NCBI GenBank assembly: GCA_026003475.1
Contig: BPHJ01000001.1
Location: 1,239,189 to 1,303,188 of the forward strand
DNA length: 64,000 nt
Reading direction: 5' to 3'
Source: Candidatus Kapaibacterium sp.
GTDB taxonomy: Bacteria > Bacteroidota > Ignavibacteria > Kapaibacteriales > NICIL-2
The position numbers and the translations under genes were made by a program. The notes beneath the pieces were generated by a model. The model made no database searches, was not told the origin of the DNA, and worked only from the letters and a program-made list of their open reading frames with translations. Each line of letters begins with the position of its first letter. The first letter of the stretch is position 1. Shown piece by piece: positions 1 to 9,317 of this stretch.

Positions 1-527
1 GCCTTGCTAATCCGGACGGTCGCATCATTGACTCGGTGCATTACCTACCTTCATGGCATTTCTGGGGACTTCGCATCACGAAGGGACGCGCACTCGAAAA
101 ACTGCAGCCCTCGCTTCCATCGGATGATCCGCGGTCATGGTCAAGTTCGACCGACCCTCGCGGCGGCACGCCAGCAAAGCCCAACAGTATCCTTGCCTCG
201 GCGGAACGAGATACCCGACTGAGCGCTTCTCCCAATCCCTTCTCGCCAACCAGTACGGATGCACGGCTGCAGCAAACCACTATCACGTACCGTCTGCCCT
301 GGCAAAGCGCACGGATCACGCTTCGCATCTTCGATGCATCGGGAATTCCTATTCGAGAGCTTGCCAATGGTCAATACTCCGCCGCCGAGGGTGCCTTGCT
401 CTGGGATGGTCGGAACAACGCTGGGTTTGCCGTAGGTGCTGGCGCGTATGTCCTTCTCTTGGAAGCCAGTGATGCACTTTCCAGGGAAAGCATTCGTGAG
501 CAACTGGTGATCGTGATCGGCAACTAA
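1..527 (+). CDS. Secreted protein C-terminus: lamin-tail plus FlgD-like domain (5' partial)
   Basis: The reading frame is open from base 3, so the gene begins upstream; the GTG at 36 in the ORF track is probably internal. The first ~60 residues look like the end of a lamin-tail domain: an IDSV strand, then SLERI-like GRALEKLQP, SNDP-like SDDPRSWSSS and a terminal GGTPAKPNS. A PNPFSP linker then leads into an Ig-like module with the WDGRNNAGFAVGAGAYVLLLEA pattern of FlgD-like and type IX-type C-terminal domains. In FCB-group bacteria such proteins are secreted or surface-attached, with the last domain acting as a fold or sorting module. No function for the missing N-terminal part can be given. 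The ending (VIVIGN) is not a classic type IX sorting tail, so the export route is uncertain. Confidence 0.75.
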   Translation, partial: LANPDGRIIDSVHYLPSWHFWGLRITKGRALEKLQPSLPSDDPRSWSSSTDPRGGTPAKPNSILASAERDTRLSASPNPFSPTSTDARLQQTTITYRLPWQSARITLRIFDASGIPIRELANGQYSAAEGALLWDGRNNAGFAVGAGAYVLLLEASDALSRESIREQLVIVIGN

Positions 528-613
528 ATCGCTCCTTACGACCAGGAAAGAATCACAATCGCTTTCTCAAGCAACAGGCACTCTCTCAAGCAGCACTGTG
601 ACACAACCAAGCC

Positions 614-1231
614 TCAACGTGGAATATTGGCTTGCTGCTCGGAGCGCCACCGAATGAGCTGTTCCACATACTTGGCCAGGATGTCGAATTCAAGGTTGAC
701 AGAATCCCCCGAGCGGCGATACTGCAGCGTTGTCTGCTCCCACGTGTGCGGAATGATTGCAACCATAAACAGTTCCCCATCCGTTCGGGCAATGGTCAGA
801 CTGATGCCATCAAGCGCAATCGATCCAAGAGGAACGAGGTAGCGCTGAAACTCCGGCGGAGTCGTAACCCAGAGTTCCCGGCTTGTTCCCACAGGCTCCA
901 GCGATACAATCCGGCCGACTGTTTCGACGTGTCCCTGGACGATGTGTCCTCCCAATCGTTTTGTTGGCAGCAGCGCGCGCTCCAAATTCACCGGTTCGCC
1001 CTCACCGAGCATTCCCAGCGTTGTCTTCCGGAGCGTTTCCTCGACGGCAACTACCCGAAACCATCCCTGACCGCGCTCGACCACGGTTTGGCACACGCCC
1101 TGTACGGCAATGGAGTCGCCAATCGAAAGGTCCTCCATCACTACCTCTGCTTCGATGGTAAGCACCCGCCCACCATCCCGTATCTGGGACGAACGAAGAA
1201 TGCCGATTTCCTCAACCAAACCTGTGAACAT
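614..1231 (-). CDS. ribE: Riboflavin synthase, alpha subunit
   Basis: This 205-residue protein starts with the family signature MFTGLVEEIG and contains two tandem lumazine-binding halves; the second begins near the GGHIVQGHVETVG stretch. Length and architecture are normal for cytosolic riboflavin synthase, which dismutates two molecules of 6,7-dimethyl-8-ribityllumazine to riboflavin in the last step of the pathway. It stands alone, divergent from the AddB-like gene with about 55 bp between start codons, and no other rib genes are in the window. The gap is too short for an FMN riboswitch. Some species call this gene ribC. Confidence 0.96.
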   Translation of the reverse strand: MFTGLVEEIGILRSSQIRDGGRVLTIEAEVVMEDLSIGDSIAVQGVCQTVVERGQGWFRVVAVEETLRKTTLGMLGEGEPVNLERALLPTKRLGGHIVQGHVETVGRIVSLEPVGTSRELWVTTPPEFQRYLVPLGSIALDGISLTIARTDGELFMVAIIPHTWEQTTLQYRRSGDSVNLEFDILAKYVEQLIRWRSEQQANIPR

Positions 1232-1286
1232 TGTTGACCTGTAATTTGGTGGCAGATGAGTGCTATTCTGCGAGCACGGTGAACCA

Positions 1287-4200
1287 ATGCCCTACATTCT
1301 GGCAAATAGCGCGGCTGGCGAGCTGGCACGGCAAATCGAACCCTACGTTGGCGCGGATGGACTCGACAGCCTTTCGTTCTTAGTGCATCATTGCTCGGTG
1401 CACCAGCCAGTATCGCTCCGGTACGTCGTTCCAACGGGACGGCGTGTCCGCTGGCTTCTGCGCGAAATTACTCGGCGTGTAGCAGAGCAAACAGGTCGTC
1501 CCCTGATTGGGTTTTCGATCCTCAACCTGGCACAGTTGGGTGCCCTGCTACACCAACAACTGTTTCCCGACGACAATGCATTGCCACTGTCGGACTCGTT
1601 GCGACTTGCCCTCTTCGAACAAGCCATTGCCGAACTTGCATCCGACCACCGGCTCCCCTTCTACGCTCCAAACGGCAAACCATCATGGGGAATCATCGAG
1701 CGGCTGGCAGAAGTCATCAGCGGTTTGCGCGATGATGGCATCACACCAGACGATCTACGACACGATTTGGACACAGCAACCGACCCTTACGCACTCGACC
1801 GCGCCCGACTGACGGATATTCTCTCCATCTACGAGCGATACCTGGAGCTCATCGCTGAGCGCTTCCGCGACGACACCGCCATCTTCGACCGCACAAGTGC
1901 TGGGCTGCGCAACTCCACCAGCACGATCGAGCAGCGACCAATCCTCATCGAAGGCTTCACCGAGTTCCGCGTTCCTGAACTGCGGCTGCTCGGCACGCTG
2001 GCAAGCACGGACATACCCACGTGCATCGTGTTGACCTATTCCCGCGTCAATGGTCCGCTCTTTGGCAATCTCGAAGAGACCTACTCCAGGCTCACCTCAC
2101 TTGGTTACCGCGTGCATACAGCCGATGACTCCGACACCGTACAACTATCACCGCTCAGCCAACGTCGGAGCGTCTACCTTCGTCGCTGGCTATTCAACAC
2201 CGAGCAAGAAATCCGTAATCCGGGGTTCGATGATGCTCTTGCCATTCTTGGATGCACCAATCGGGTGGAAGAAGTAACACTGATTGCCAAGTACGTCAAG
2301 CATTGCTTGCTTCATGGCGATTTCCGCCCGCACCAGATTTGCGTTGCAATGCGCGATCCGGAGTTGTATGCTGGGCTCTTTCGGGAACTATTCGCTGTTC
2401 ACGGCATACCGGCAAACATCAGTGACCGTTTTCAACTTGATCGTTCACCGGTTGCCGTCGCGGTGGTATCAGTGCTGGAGCTGCTTGTTCGGGGCTGGCG
2501 ACGGGAGGACATCCACCGAGTGCTCTCGAATCCGCTCATTCGGTGTTTGCGACCCGATGGATCGCGTCTTGATGCAGCAACGATCCGCAATGTTGCCGAG
2601 CGTTATCGAATTAGCGGTGGTCATCGGCAAGGCGGAATCTCCGGTTGGTTCCGCCGACTTGACGGCGCACTCGAAGCAGCACGCGCCTATGCCGAATCAC
2701 TACGCGAGCATCCCTACAGCGATCCACTCGACCTTCGACAAGCAGAGCAAGACGTTGCCCAACTGGAGCAAGCGCGGTCGGACTTGCAAATCCTTGCCAC
2801 AAAGCTTTCTGAGCCCGCTCCATCCATGACGCCAACGGCCTTCTGCACCTTTGTTCGTCGCACAATCCTTGATGACTTTGGTATCACCGATAGCATCGAG
2901 GAAGCAGCCGAGCGTTCATGGTCGCTGAGCAAATCATCCCCCGACGACATCACCTATGCCGAACTCCTCGAACAAGAAACACGCGCCTATGCTGCCCTTC
3001 TCGATGTGCTGGCAGAGATCGAACACGCCTGGTCGCTCCTGGACGATCAGCAGCGACGGTCACTCGAGGAGTACACCGAACTGTTCACGACCATGATTCG
3101 AGCAGCACGCTATCAGATTGCCGAAAAACCCTCCTACGGCGTCACTGTCACCTCCATCGAGCAAACACGGGGCATTCCCTACGATGTGTACATTCTTTGC
3201 GGGATGGTTGACGGTGAATTTCCTCGTGCGTACTCGACCGAGCATTTTCTCGGCAAAGAGCTTCCCGATAGCGAACAGCGCCATATCCGGGCCGAGCGAA
3301 TCCAGTTCTACGAAGCATTGACAAACAACCCAGCAGCACTCGAGCACGGGCGTTGGCACATGCTCATCACCTACCCTCGCCTTTCGACAAACGGTGAACC
3401 TTTGGTGCGCTCGTCGTTCATTGACAAGCTGCTCAAGGTGACAACTCTGGCTGAGCGGTGTTTCCTATCGCACACGCTCTGGGCACAGTGGAACCAGGAG
3501 CACATCCTCCCGCCAGGCATGGAATGGATCGCAGCCATCACCGCTCCGGAGGAAGCACTGCACTGGTCAACCACGGAACGGTGGGAACCGGTGGCAACCG
3601 TTGCGCTCGATCCAGTAGCAACAAAAGTCATTGCCCCAACAACCGAGCATCCCTTTTCTGCAGCAGAACTCGAACGCTACGCTCAATGCCCTTACCAGTA
3701 CTTTGCTCAACACATTCTGAGCCTCCGCCAGCCGCCCACCTATGAATTGGCGCTCAGCAGTTTGGAAAGTGGCACCCTCATCCACCGCATCCTTCACCGC
3801 TTCTATCGGACCATCCTCGAACAGGAAGGCATCGCTCATGAAGGCACCGACCTTCGCAGCGTACAACTGGATCCATCGCGCCGAGAAGAGTACGCCCGCA
3901 TTCTTGCCGCCGCAGCCACCGCCGAACTGGACCGTGTGCGGCACAGTCACCCCTTGTTTACTCTCGAGTGCGAACAGTTGCTCGGCACCGCCGAACAACC
4001 CGGCATCCTTACCGAATGGCTCGATCGCGAACTTGCCCGAATTGCCAATGGCTGGGACTATCGCGTATCACTTCTGGAGACTGCCTTTGGCATGCCTGGC
4101 TTGCGCACACAACCAGTCGAAGAACCCATAAACCTATCCCCAACGCTATCGGTGCGCGGTCGGATTGACCGCATCGAAATCGTCGAGCGGGGGGACCGCT

Positions 4201-4667
4201 TCCACGTAATGGTTGCCGACTACAAGCTCCGCTCAGCCGGTGCTACAAACCACGACATCGAACGCGGCGAGGCATTCCAAATGCCGCTATATCTTGTGGC
4301 TACCAAAGCGCTCTTCGAACGGCGCTATGGCATCGAACCGGTCCTTGATGGCGGCGCCTACTACATCATCCGTCCCAAGCAAGATGATCTCTCCTTGATC
4401 GCTATGCCTGCAGAGGCAAACGCAGTAGCAGCCCAGCGCGCAAAGAGACGATCCCAGGTACTCGGCAGCTACGACGAGCAGGCTGCACTCCTTCGATCAG
4501 CAATCGAGCATGCCGAACAGATTGTCTGGAACATTCGCGGCGGACTTTTCCCCGTAGCGCCACGCCACGACCACATTTGCTTGCAGTGTCCGTATGGTAG
4601 CGTCTGCCGCATTCGCCAGCTTCACGACGACGGCATCATCACCACCAACGCCGACGAGCCTGCCTGA
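1287..4667 (+). CDS. AddB-like PD-(D/E)XK nuclease with Fe-S cysteines
   Basis: A protein of about 1126 residues resembling AddB/RecB-family helicase-nuclease subunits that process double-strand breaks. The C-terminal third carries the nuclease: RIDRIE, then VADYKLRS (the D...DxK core, near residue 977) and QMPLYLVA (a QxxxY motif). Four cysteines, one in YAQCPYQYF near residue 800 and three in CLQCPYGSVC near 1100, match the AddB 4Fe-4S arrangement. The helicase half is degenerate: the N-terminus reads ILANSAAGELA where AddB has a GxxGxGKT P-loop. No AddA-like partner is adjacent. I chose the ATG at 1287; GTG at 1260 is an in-frame alternative. Its stop lies just before the nuoJ promoter. 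Family assignment is firm; helicase activity is doubtful. Confidence 0.85.
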   Translation: MPYILANSAAGELARQIEPYVGADGLDSLSFLVHHCSVHQPVSLRYVVPTGRRVRWLLREITRRVAEQTGRPLIGFSILNLAQLGALLHQQLFPDDNALPLSDSLRLALFEQAIAELASDHRLPFYAPNGKPSWGIIERLAEVISGLRDDGITPDDLRHDLDTATDPYALDRARLTDILSIYERYLELIAERFRDDTAIFDRTSAGLRNSTSTIEQRPILIEGFTEFRVPELRLLGTLASTDIPTCIVLTYSRVNGPLFGNLEETYSRLTSLGYRVHTADDSDTVQLSPLSQRRSVYLRRWLFNTEQEIRNPGFDDALAILGCTNRVEEVTLIAKYVKHCLLHGDFRPHQICVAMRDPELYAGLFRELFAVHGIPANISDRFQLDRSPVAVAVVSVLELLVRGWRREDIHRVLSNPLIRCLRPDGSRLDAATIRNVAERYRISGGHRQGGISGWFRRLDGALEAARAYAESLREHPYSDPLDLRQAEQDVAQLEQARSDLQILATKLSEPAPSMTPTAFCTFVRRTILDDFGITDSIEEAAERSWSLSKSSPDDITYAELLEQETRAYAALLDVLAEIEHAWSLLDDQQRRSLEEYTELFTTMIRAARYQIAEKPSYGVTVTSIEQTRGIPYDVYILCGMVDGEFPRAYSTEHFLGKELPDSEQRHIRAERIQFYEALTNNPAALEHGRWHMLITYPRLSTNGEPLVRSSFIDKLLKVTTLAERCFLSHTLWAQWNQEHILPPGMEWIAAITAPEEALHWSTTERWEPVATVALDPVATKVIAPTTEHPFSAAELERYAQCPYQYFAQHILSLRQPPTYELALSSLESGTLIHRILHRFYRTILEQEGIAHEGTDLRSVQLDPSRREEYARILAAAATAELDRVRHSHPLFTLECEQLLGTAEQPGILTEWLDRELARIANGWDYRVSLLETAFGMPGLRTQPVEEPINLSPTLSVRGRIDRIEIVERGDRFHVMVADYKLRSAGATNHDIERGEAFQMPLYLVATKALFERRYGIEPVLDGGAYYIIRPKQDDLSLIAMPAEANAVAAQRAKRRSQVLGSYDEQAALLRSAIEHAEQIVWNIRGGLFPVAPRHDHICLQCPYGSVCRIRQLHDDGIITTNADEPA

Positions 4668-4669
4668 CC

Positions 4670-4699
4670 TTGCCCAAGTTGGGCTGGGCTCTATTTTTG
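4670..4699 (+). promoter_or_regulatory. Bacteroidota-type promoter of nuoJK
   Basis: TTG at 4670-4672, a 19-bp spacer, then TATTTTTG at 4692-4699 fits the Bacteroidota pattern (TTG-N17-23-TAnnTTTG). Transcription would begin near 4706, about 26 nt before the nuoJ ATG. This supports the internal start at 4732 over the ORF-track start at 4594, which lies inside the upstream gene. Confidence 0.65.
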
Positions 4700-4731
4700 C
4701 ACTCGTTTCCCAATACCGACACCGAAGCTGT

Positions 4732-5241
4732 ATGCCATTGCATGTTGCGTTGTTTCTGCTATTCGGCATCGGAGCGATTGCGACCGCCATCGGCACTGTC
4801 ACCCGACGCAATCCCGTTGCAGCCGCTGTCAACCTCATCGCACATTTTTTCATGCTCGCGGGGTTGTACCTAACGCTGCAAGCGCAATTTTTAGCCGTGC
4901 TGCAGATCCTGGTCTATGCTGGCGCCATCATGGTCTTGGTTGTCTTTGTGATCATGCTCCTCAACTTAGGCAACGAGGAAGCACTGCGTGAACAGTTCAC
5001 CCTTCGAAAAGTGCTCGGTGTTGTATTGGCAGCAATCTTTCTGCTCCAGATTGGTGTGTTGGTCAATGCACGTCCAACCGGAGCACTCTACCAATCGCCA
5101 CAGGCTGCAGCGTTGGGCACCGCCGAAAGCATTGGGCGTGCATTGTTCACCCAGTACCTGTTCCCGTTCGAGGCGATCTCGCTCTTGTTGCTGGCAGCAC
5201 TGGTCGGTGCAATTATCCTGGCAAAACGGAAAGTCGAATAA
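4732..5241 (+). CDS. nuoJ: NADH-quinone oxidoreductase subunit J
   Basis: A 169-residue integral membrane protein of the proton-pumping arm of complex I. It shows the NuoJ hallmarks: successive hydrophobic helices, the helix-3 segment [20 protein letters not shown] with its conserved Tyr-Ala-Gly, and a further helix near the C-terminus ending in AKRKVE. The start was moved from 4594 to the ATG at 4732 because the longer form overlaps the preceding gene, adds a non-membrane extension and would start upstream of the promoter. It overlaps nuoK by one base (TAATG), so the two are coupled. The companion subunits G, H and I lie about 40 kb away on the other strand. Confidence 0.95.
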   Translation: MPLHVALFLLFGIGAIATAIGTVTRRNPVAAAVNLIAHFFMLAGLYLTLQAQFLAVLQILVYAGAIMVLVVFVIMLLNLGNEEALREQFTLRKVLGVVLAAIFLLQIGVLVNARPTGALYQSPQAAALGTAESIGRALFTQYLFPFEAISLLLLAALVGAIILAKRKVE

Positions 5242-5573
5242 TGACGGACGCTGTCTCGATGAACATACAGACAATCCCTCTCGATTGGTACCTTTTGGTT
5301 GCGGCGGTGCTCTTTACGATCGGTGTTGTTGGCGTTGTCACCCGCCGGAATGCGATCATCATCTTCATGGCCATCGAGATGATGCTCAACGCCGTCAACC
5401 TTGTCCTCATCAGCTTTGCGCAGTTTTTGGGTGATATCACCGGCCAGATCTTTGTGCTCTTCGTCATGGCGATTGCTGCCGGCGAAGCTGCCATTGGTCT
5501 GGCGATCGTCCTTGCGCTGTTCCGGAATAAGCGTACCGTGTACGTGGACGAAGTGAACGTCCTCAAGTGGTAG
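5241..5573 (+). CDS. nuoK: NADH-quinone oxidoreductase subunit K
   Basis: A 110-residue, three-helix antiporter-like subunit of complex I. Conserved membrane glutamates appear in [16 protein letters not shown] and in [17 protein letters not shown], the residues implicated in proton translocation. The N-terminus has a short extra extension before [12 protein letters not shown], so initiation at a later Met is possible, but the 1-nt overlap with nuoJ favours the first ATG. Its 3' end overlaps the convergent ppk gene by 11 nt. Unlike the usual order, nuoL, nuoM and nuoN do not follow. Confidence 0.95.
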   Translation: MTDAVSMNIQTIPLDWYLLVAAVLFTIGVVGVVTRRNAIIIFMAIEMMLNAVNLVLISFAQFLGDITGQIFVLFVMAIAAGEAAIGLAIVLALFRNKRTVYVDEVNVLKW

Positions 5574-7686
5574 TGCGGCGGATGCGGTCGAGAAAATAGT
5601 GCTGTGCGCTCAGCAATGGAGCGCCATCGGAGAGGTCGGGCCGAGTACGCTTGCCATCTGGTTGGAGGATGCGTGCTTTGACGGTATCACGCCAATACAC
5701 CTCGAACACCTGCGACAACTCGTCGGCGATAGTAGAATCGGGAACCTGGAAGAGAAGCTCGACACGACGGTAAAAATTGCGCGGCATCCAGTCGGCACTA
5801 CTCAGGAACACACGCCGCTCCGATTCGTGCTCGATGATGATCATCCGCGAGTGTTCTAAAAAGCGCCCCACAATGCTTCGCACTTCGATATTGTCGCTAA
5901 TGCCTTCGATCCCTGGCCGCAAGCAGCAAATGCCACGGACCACAAGTCGGATCTGGACACCGGCCATCGAAGCTCGATAGAGCATACGAATGATATCCGG
6001 ATCAACCAGTGCATTGAGCTTGGCACTTATCCGGCACCGCTTGCCGTTGGCACTTGCTTCGGTAACATCGTTGAGCAGTGAAAGCAAGTGTGTACCAAGA
6101 TGCTCCGGCGCAAGCACGACGGTTTCGGTCTGAACGTGCCGCGCATTGGCGGTGAGCACGTTGAAAAGCTGCGCTATATCCTGCCCCACCTGCGGACGTG
6201 CAGTGAAGTACCCAAAGTCGGTGTAGATGCGTGCGGTCGTTTGGTTATAGTTCCCCGTCCCAATGTGCACGTAGGTCCGCAGCGAACCCTCCTCGCGCCG
6301 AACGATCATCATCGCCTTTGCATGCACCTTCAGCCCGAGCACTCCATAGACGACATGCACGCCGGCCTGCTCCAGTTGGCGCGCCCAAACGATGTTGTTT
6401 TCCTCGTCGAACCGGGCTTTGAGTTCAACAACAGCGGTAACGCTTTTACCATTCATCGCAGCAGTCTTGAGTGCTTCAATCACCGGAGAATCCCCACCGG
6501 TGCGGTACAAAATGATTTTGATTGCGACAACGGCGGCATCCTCGGCTGCAGTACGGAGCAGTTTGACCACCGTGTTCGAGAACGAATCGAATGGGTGATG
6601 AACCAGCACATCCCGCGAGCGAAGCATCTGGAACACATGCGATGAATCGCCCTGGAATTCAGGCGGAATCCGAGTCGTAAACGGTGGATCCTTGAGATGG
6701 CGCAGATCAAGCTTGAGCAAGGTCAGGAAGTCGTGGAGATTCATCGGTCGGCGGTGTGCATAGACGTCGTCGGGCTCCAAACCGAGCGACCGCATCAGCA
6801 ACTGCCGTAATCCTGCTGGCATGGCAGCATCAACCTCCAGCCGCACTGCATCGGCTCCCCAGTTCCGAACGCGGGTTTGCTCGGCGATTTCCCGGAGCAA
6901 ATCTTCTGCTTCATCCTCGGCAATTTCGATTTCGGCATCGCGGGTGACGCGGAAGCAGTAGCTATCGCGAATTTCCCAGCCGCAGTAGAGCTGATCGGCA
7001 TTGGCTTGCACAACTTCTTCCAACAAGACGAATGCATATCCCTCGGTATCGGGCACGCGGAGCAGCCGCTGCAACACAGGGGGTAATTGCAGCACTCCCA
7101 CCGAACGCTCGCTTCGATCATCGCGAGAGCTAAGGTTGAAAGCAATGTTGATGCTCCGATTGAGCAATCGCGGGAATGGATGACCAGGATCGAGGATCAA
7201 CGGTGTCAGCACCGGGAACACATCACTCGTAAAGTACTGCCGGAAATGCTCCTGTTGCTGTCTGGTCAGCTCTCGATAGCGAACAATGCGAACGCCTTCG
7301 GCTGCGAGCGCGGGCAGAACATCCTCCAGTAGCGCCTGTTCGTGTCGTGCGTAGAGCGCGAGCAATCGTTCCCGGATGCGCCGTAATTGTTCGTGGGGCG
7401 AAAGTCGGTCGGGTGTGGGTTCGACAATGCCCGCTTCGATCTGCTCCTTGAGAGCAGCGACACGAATCATGAAGAATTCATCGAGATTGGAAGCAACAAT
7501 GCAGAGCAATTTGAGCCGCTCCATGAGCGGATGCGATGTATCGAGTGCTTCCTCGAGCACCTCTTCTTGGAAATCGAGTGCACTCAACTCTCGATTGATG
7601 TAGAGCGCTGGATCGTGGAGGTTCTGGCTGTCTTTTCTGCGACCGTTCTGCGTCAGACTGGGTGCAATTGTTTTGCTCCGTCTCAT
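5563..7686 (-). CDS. ppk1: Polyphosphate kinase 1
   Basis: A 707-residue PPK1, the normal length, which reversibly transfers the ATP gamma-phosphate to long polyphosphate chains. The N-domain signature [19 protein letters not shown] is present. The phosphohistidine motif [10 protein letters not shown] puts the autophosphorylated His near residue 455, and the second active-site His lies in FLEHSRM near 612. [20 protein letters not shown] and the C-terminal RRVELLFQV segment complete the phospholipase-D-like fold. It is the last gene of an overlapping minus-strand run and overlaps the amidase by 4 nt (ATGA). No exopolyphosphatase or PPK2 is nearby. Confidence 0.97.
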   Translation of the reverse strand: MRRSKTIAPSLTQNGRRKDSQNLHDPALYINRELSALDFQEEVLEEALDTSHPLMERLKLLCIVASNLDEFFMIRVAALKEQIEAGIVEPTPDRLSPHEQLRRIRERLLALYARHEQALLEDVLPALAAEGVRIVRYRELTRQQQEHFRQYFTSDVFPVLTPLILDPGHPFPRLLNRSINIAFNLSSRDDRSERSVGVLQLPPVLQRLLRVPDTEGYAFVLLEEVVQANADQLYCGWEIRDSYCFRVTRDAEIEIAEDEAEDLLREIAEQTRVRNWGADAVRLEVDAAMPAGLRQLLMRSLGLEPDDVYAHRRPMNLHDFLTLLKLDLRHLKDPPFTTRIPPEFQGDSSHVFQMLRSRDVLVHHPFDSFSNTVVKLLRTAAEDAAVVAIKIILYRTGGDSPVIEALKTAAMNGKSVTAVVELKARFDEENNIVWARQLEQAGVHVVYGVLGLKVHAKAMMIVRREEGSLRTYVHIGTGNYNQTTARIYTDFGYFTARPQVGQDIAQLFNVLTANARHVQTETVVLAPEHLGTHLLSLLNDVTEASANGKRCRISAKLNALVDPDIIRMLYRASMAGVQIRLVVRGICCLRPGIEGISDNIEVRSIVGRFLEHSRMIIIEHESERRVFLSSADWMPRNFYRRVELLFQVPDSTIADELSQVFEVYWRDTVKARILQPDGKRTRPDLSDGAPLLSAQHYFLDRIRRTTT

Positions 7687-9317
7687 GGATGCCGACCGTT
7701 TCGTGAAATCATGACGTTGTATTCGCGAACATACGCCGCAATTGCTTCGGCAAGCGCGCGCGCTATTCGTTTCTGGCCAGCTTTCGATGAAAGCAATCGC
7801 TCGTCGGTGGTGTTCGACAAAAATCCCATCTCGACCAAGACGCTCGGCATTGCTGCACCGACAAGCACCAGGAAGCCAGCGCTATGTACCCCGCGTGATG
7901 GGAGCGCGGCGCGCAAGCGAAGGGTGCTATCCACAAGCGATGCCAGCCGATGGCTGAGGGCAAGGAATCCCTGCTGCGCAACGTTTGCCAGTATCTGTTG
8001 CTCAACGCTCCCGTATCGCGTGCTGTCGTGTTCGAGCGAAATGGATGCATTCTCCCGGGCAGCAACAGCAGCCGCGGCATCGGTTCGCGCGGGACTGAGC
8101 ACATACACCTCGACCCCACGCGCTGGATGTGGTTTTGTTGGCGCAGCGTTGCAGTGGAGCGACACAAAAAGCTTACCACCAGCCCGATTGGCAATTTCAC
8201 CGCGGCGATGGAGCTCGACAAAGCTATCATTGCTGCGGGTAAGGACAACGCGGACACCAGGCAACAACGTCGAAAGCTCTCCAGCCAGCAGCCGAGCGAC
8301 CGCAAGCGATACCGTTTTTTCCAGTGTGCCACGAACACCAATCGTGCCCACATCCTGTCCGCCATGACCAGCATCAAGGACGATGCAATCAATCACCCAG
8401 CGAGAATCAACGGCTGCTGGCGCAATCTCGATAACTGCCGTTCTTGATGAGCGGAAATATGTGCGCACTGTCCGTTCTGCTGATACAAGGTGCAGTACCA
8501 ATCGCAGGTCGTTATCGCGCCGTTCGACGCTATAGCGGCGAAGCCGCACGGCCGATAGGGTACGAAACGTTGCTGGTGTTGCGCGCACATGGCGAAAGTC
8601 CACGGTGATTGTGCTTCCCTGTTTGTTGAGCGTGATATCCTCGGGTGCTACTGCAGCATCGAACGTGAGCACAATTGCGGTCGTATCGCCACAAAATGTT
8701 GGGGTCACACGAACCACACTGCGCTTCGGGGGATCGGTCGGAACAGGGAGTAGCGAGGCAAGCAGCGGCGATGCACTGATAATGCGGCTACTTTCGGTGC
8801 TGGACTGCTCTCCACCGAGCTTGTGTTTGCGAAGCCGTTCCAACGAGGGACGGCGGAGCAAGGGTGGCAATTGATACCGTGGTGGATAGGTTGGCGTCAC
8901 GGGTGGTGGATAATCCTCGCGCACACGCGTTGCTCGCAATTGCGATGCATCCCACCGAAGGATCCCGGCTTGTGCTAAATGTTGCATGCAATCATCGAGC
9001 GGAACAAGAATCTCTCCACGATACACGATCGAGGGACGAAGGCTTTGGACGATCTGCACAGTGCGACGGTGAGTAATCCTGACGAAGAACCCTGGTGCAC
9101 TCCATCGCATGGAATAGCGGGGACTCAACAGTTCGTCGGGTTTACGGAATTGCCCCAGCGACCGAGAGAGCGCTTGCAGTGAAACGTAGGTAACACCGTT
9201 TATTCGATGCACAGCAACACGATGCGATTTTCCGCTGGAGACGATCGTCAGTGCGGGCGCTGCTTGGAGCAAAGCACCAATAGCCAATACCATTGCTGTA
9301 GCGGCGACCACCTTCAT
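7683..9317 (-). CDS. N-acetylmuramoyl-L-alanine amidase with N-terminal AMIN-like region
   Basis: A 544-residue exported murein hydrolase that cleaves the amide between MurNAc and the stem peptide. An N-terminal signal peptide (LAIGALLQAAPALTIV) is followed by a copper-amine-oxidase-N/stalk-like region, then a beta-rich AMIN-like segment around residues 200-310 that would target septal peptidoglycan. The C-terminal Amidase_3 domain has the zinc motifs: LDAGHGGQDVG (His), an ELHRRGEIANR segment, FVSLHCNA (His) and VLVEMGFLSN (Glu). It resembles AmiC/AmiB-type cell-separation amidases. The start overlaps the Xer-like gene by 4 nt (ATGA), and its stop overlaps ppk1 in the same way. Confidence 0.92.
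   Translation of the reverse strand: MKVVAATAMVLAIGALLQAAPALTIVSSGKSHRVAVHRINGVTYVSLQALSRSLGQFRKPDELLSPRYSMRWSAPGFFVRITHRRTVQIVQSLRPSIVYRGEILVPLDDCMQHLAQAGILRWDASQLRATRVREDYPPPVTPTYPPRYQLPPLLRRPSLERLRKHKLGGEQSSTESSRIISASPLLASLLPVPTDPPKRSVVRVTPTFCGDTTAIVLTFDAAVAPEDITLNKQGSTITVDFRHVRATPATFRTLSAVRLRRYSVERRDNDLRLVLHLVSAERTVRTYFRSSRTAVIEIAPAAVDSRWVIDCIVLDAGHGGQDVGTIGVRGTLEKTVSLAVARLLAGELSTLLPGVRVVLTRSNDSFVELHRRGEIANRAGGKLFVSLHCNAAPTKPHPARGVEVYVLSPARTDAAAAVAARENASISLEHDSTRYGSVEQQILANVAQQGFLALSHRLASLVDSTLRLRAALPSRGVHSAGFLVLVGAAMPSVLVEMGFLSNTTDERLLSSKAGQKRIARALAEAIAAYVREYNVMISRNGRHP

Noticed and set aside
1232-1286. Possible FMN riboswitch upstream of ribE
   Set aside because: The gap is only about 55 bp and no conserved RFN-element strings are visible.
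7387-8367. 326-aa plus-strand ORF
   Set aside because: It is antisense to ppk1 and the amidase, low in recognisable motifs and rich in Ser/Arg/Ala. It is a shadow of the two real genes.
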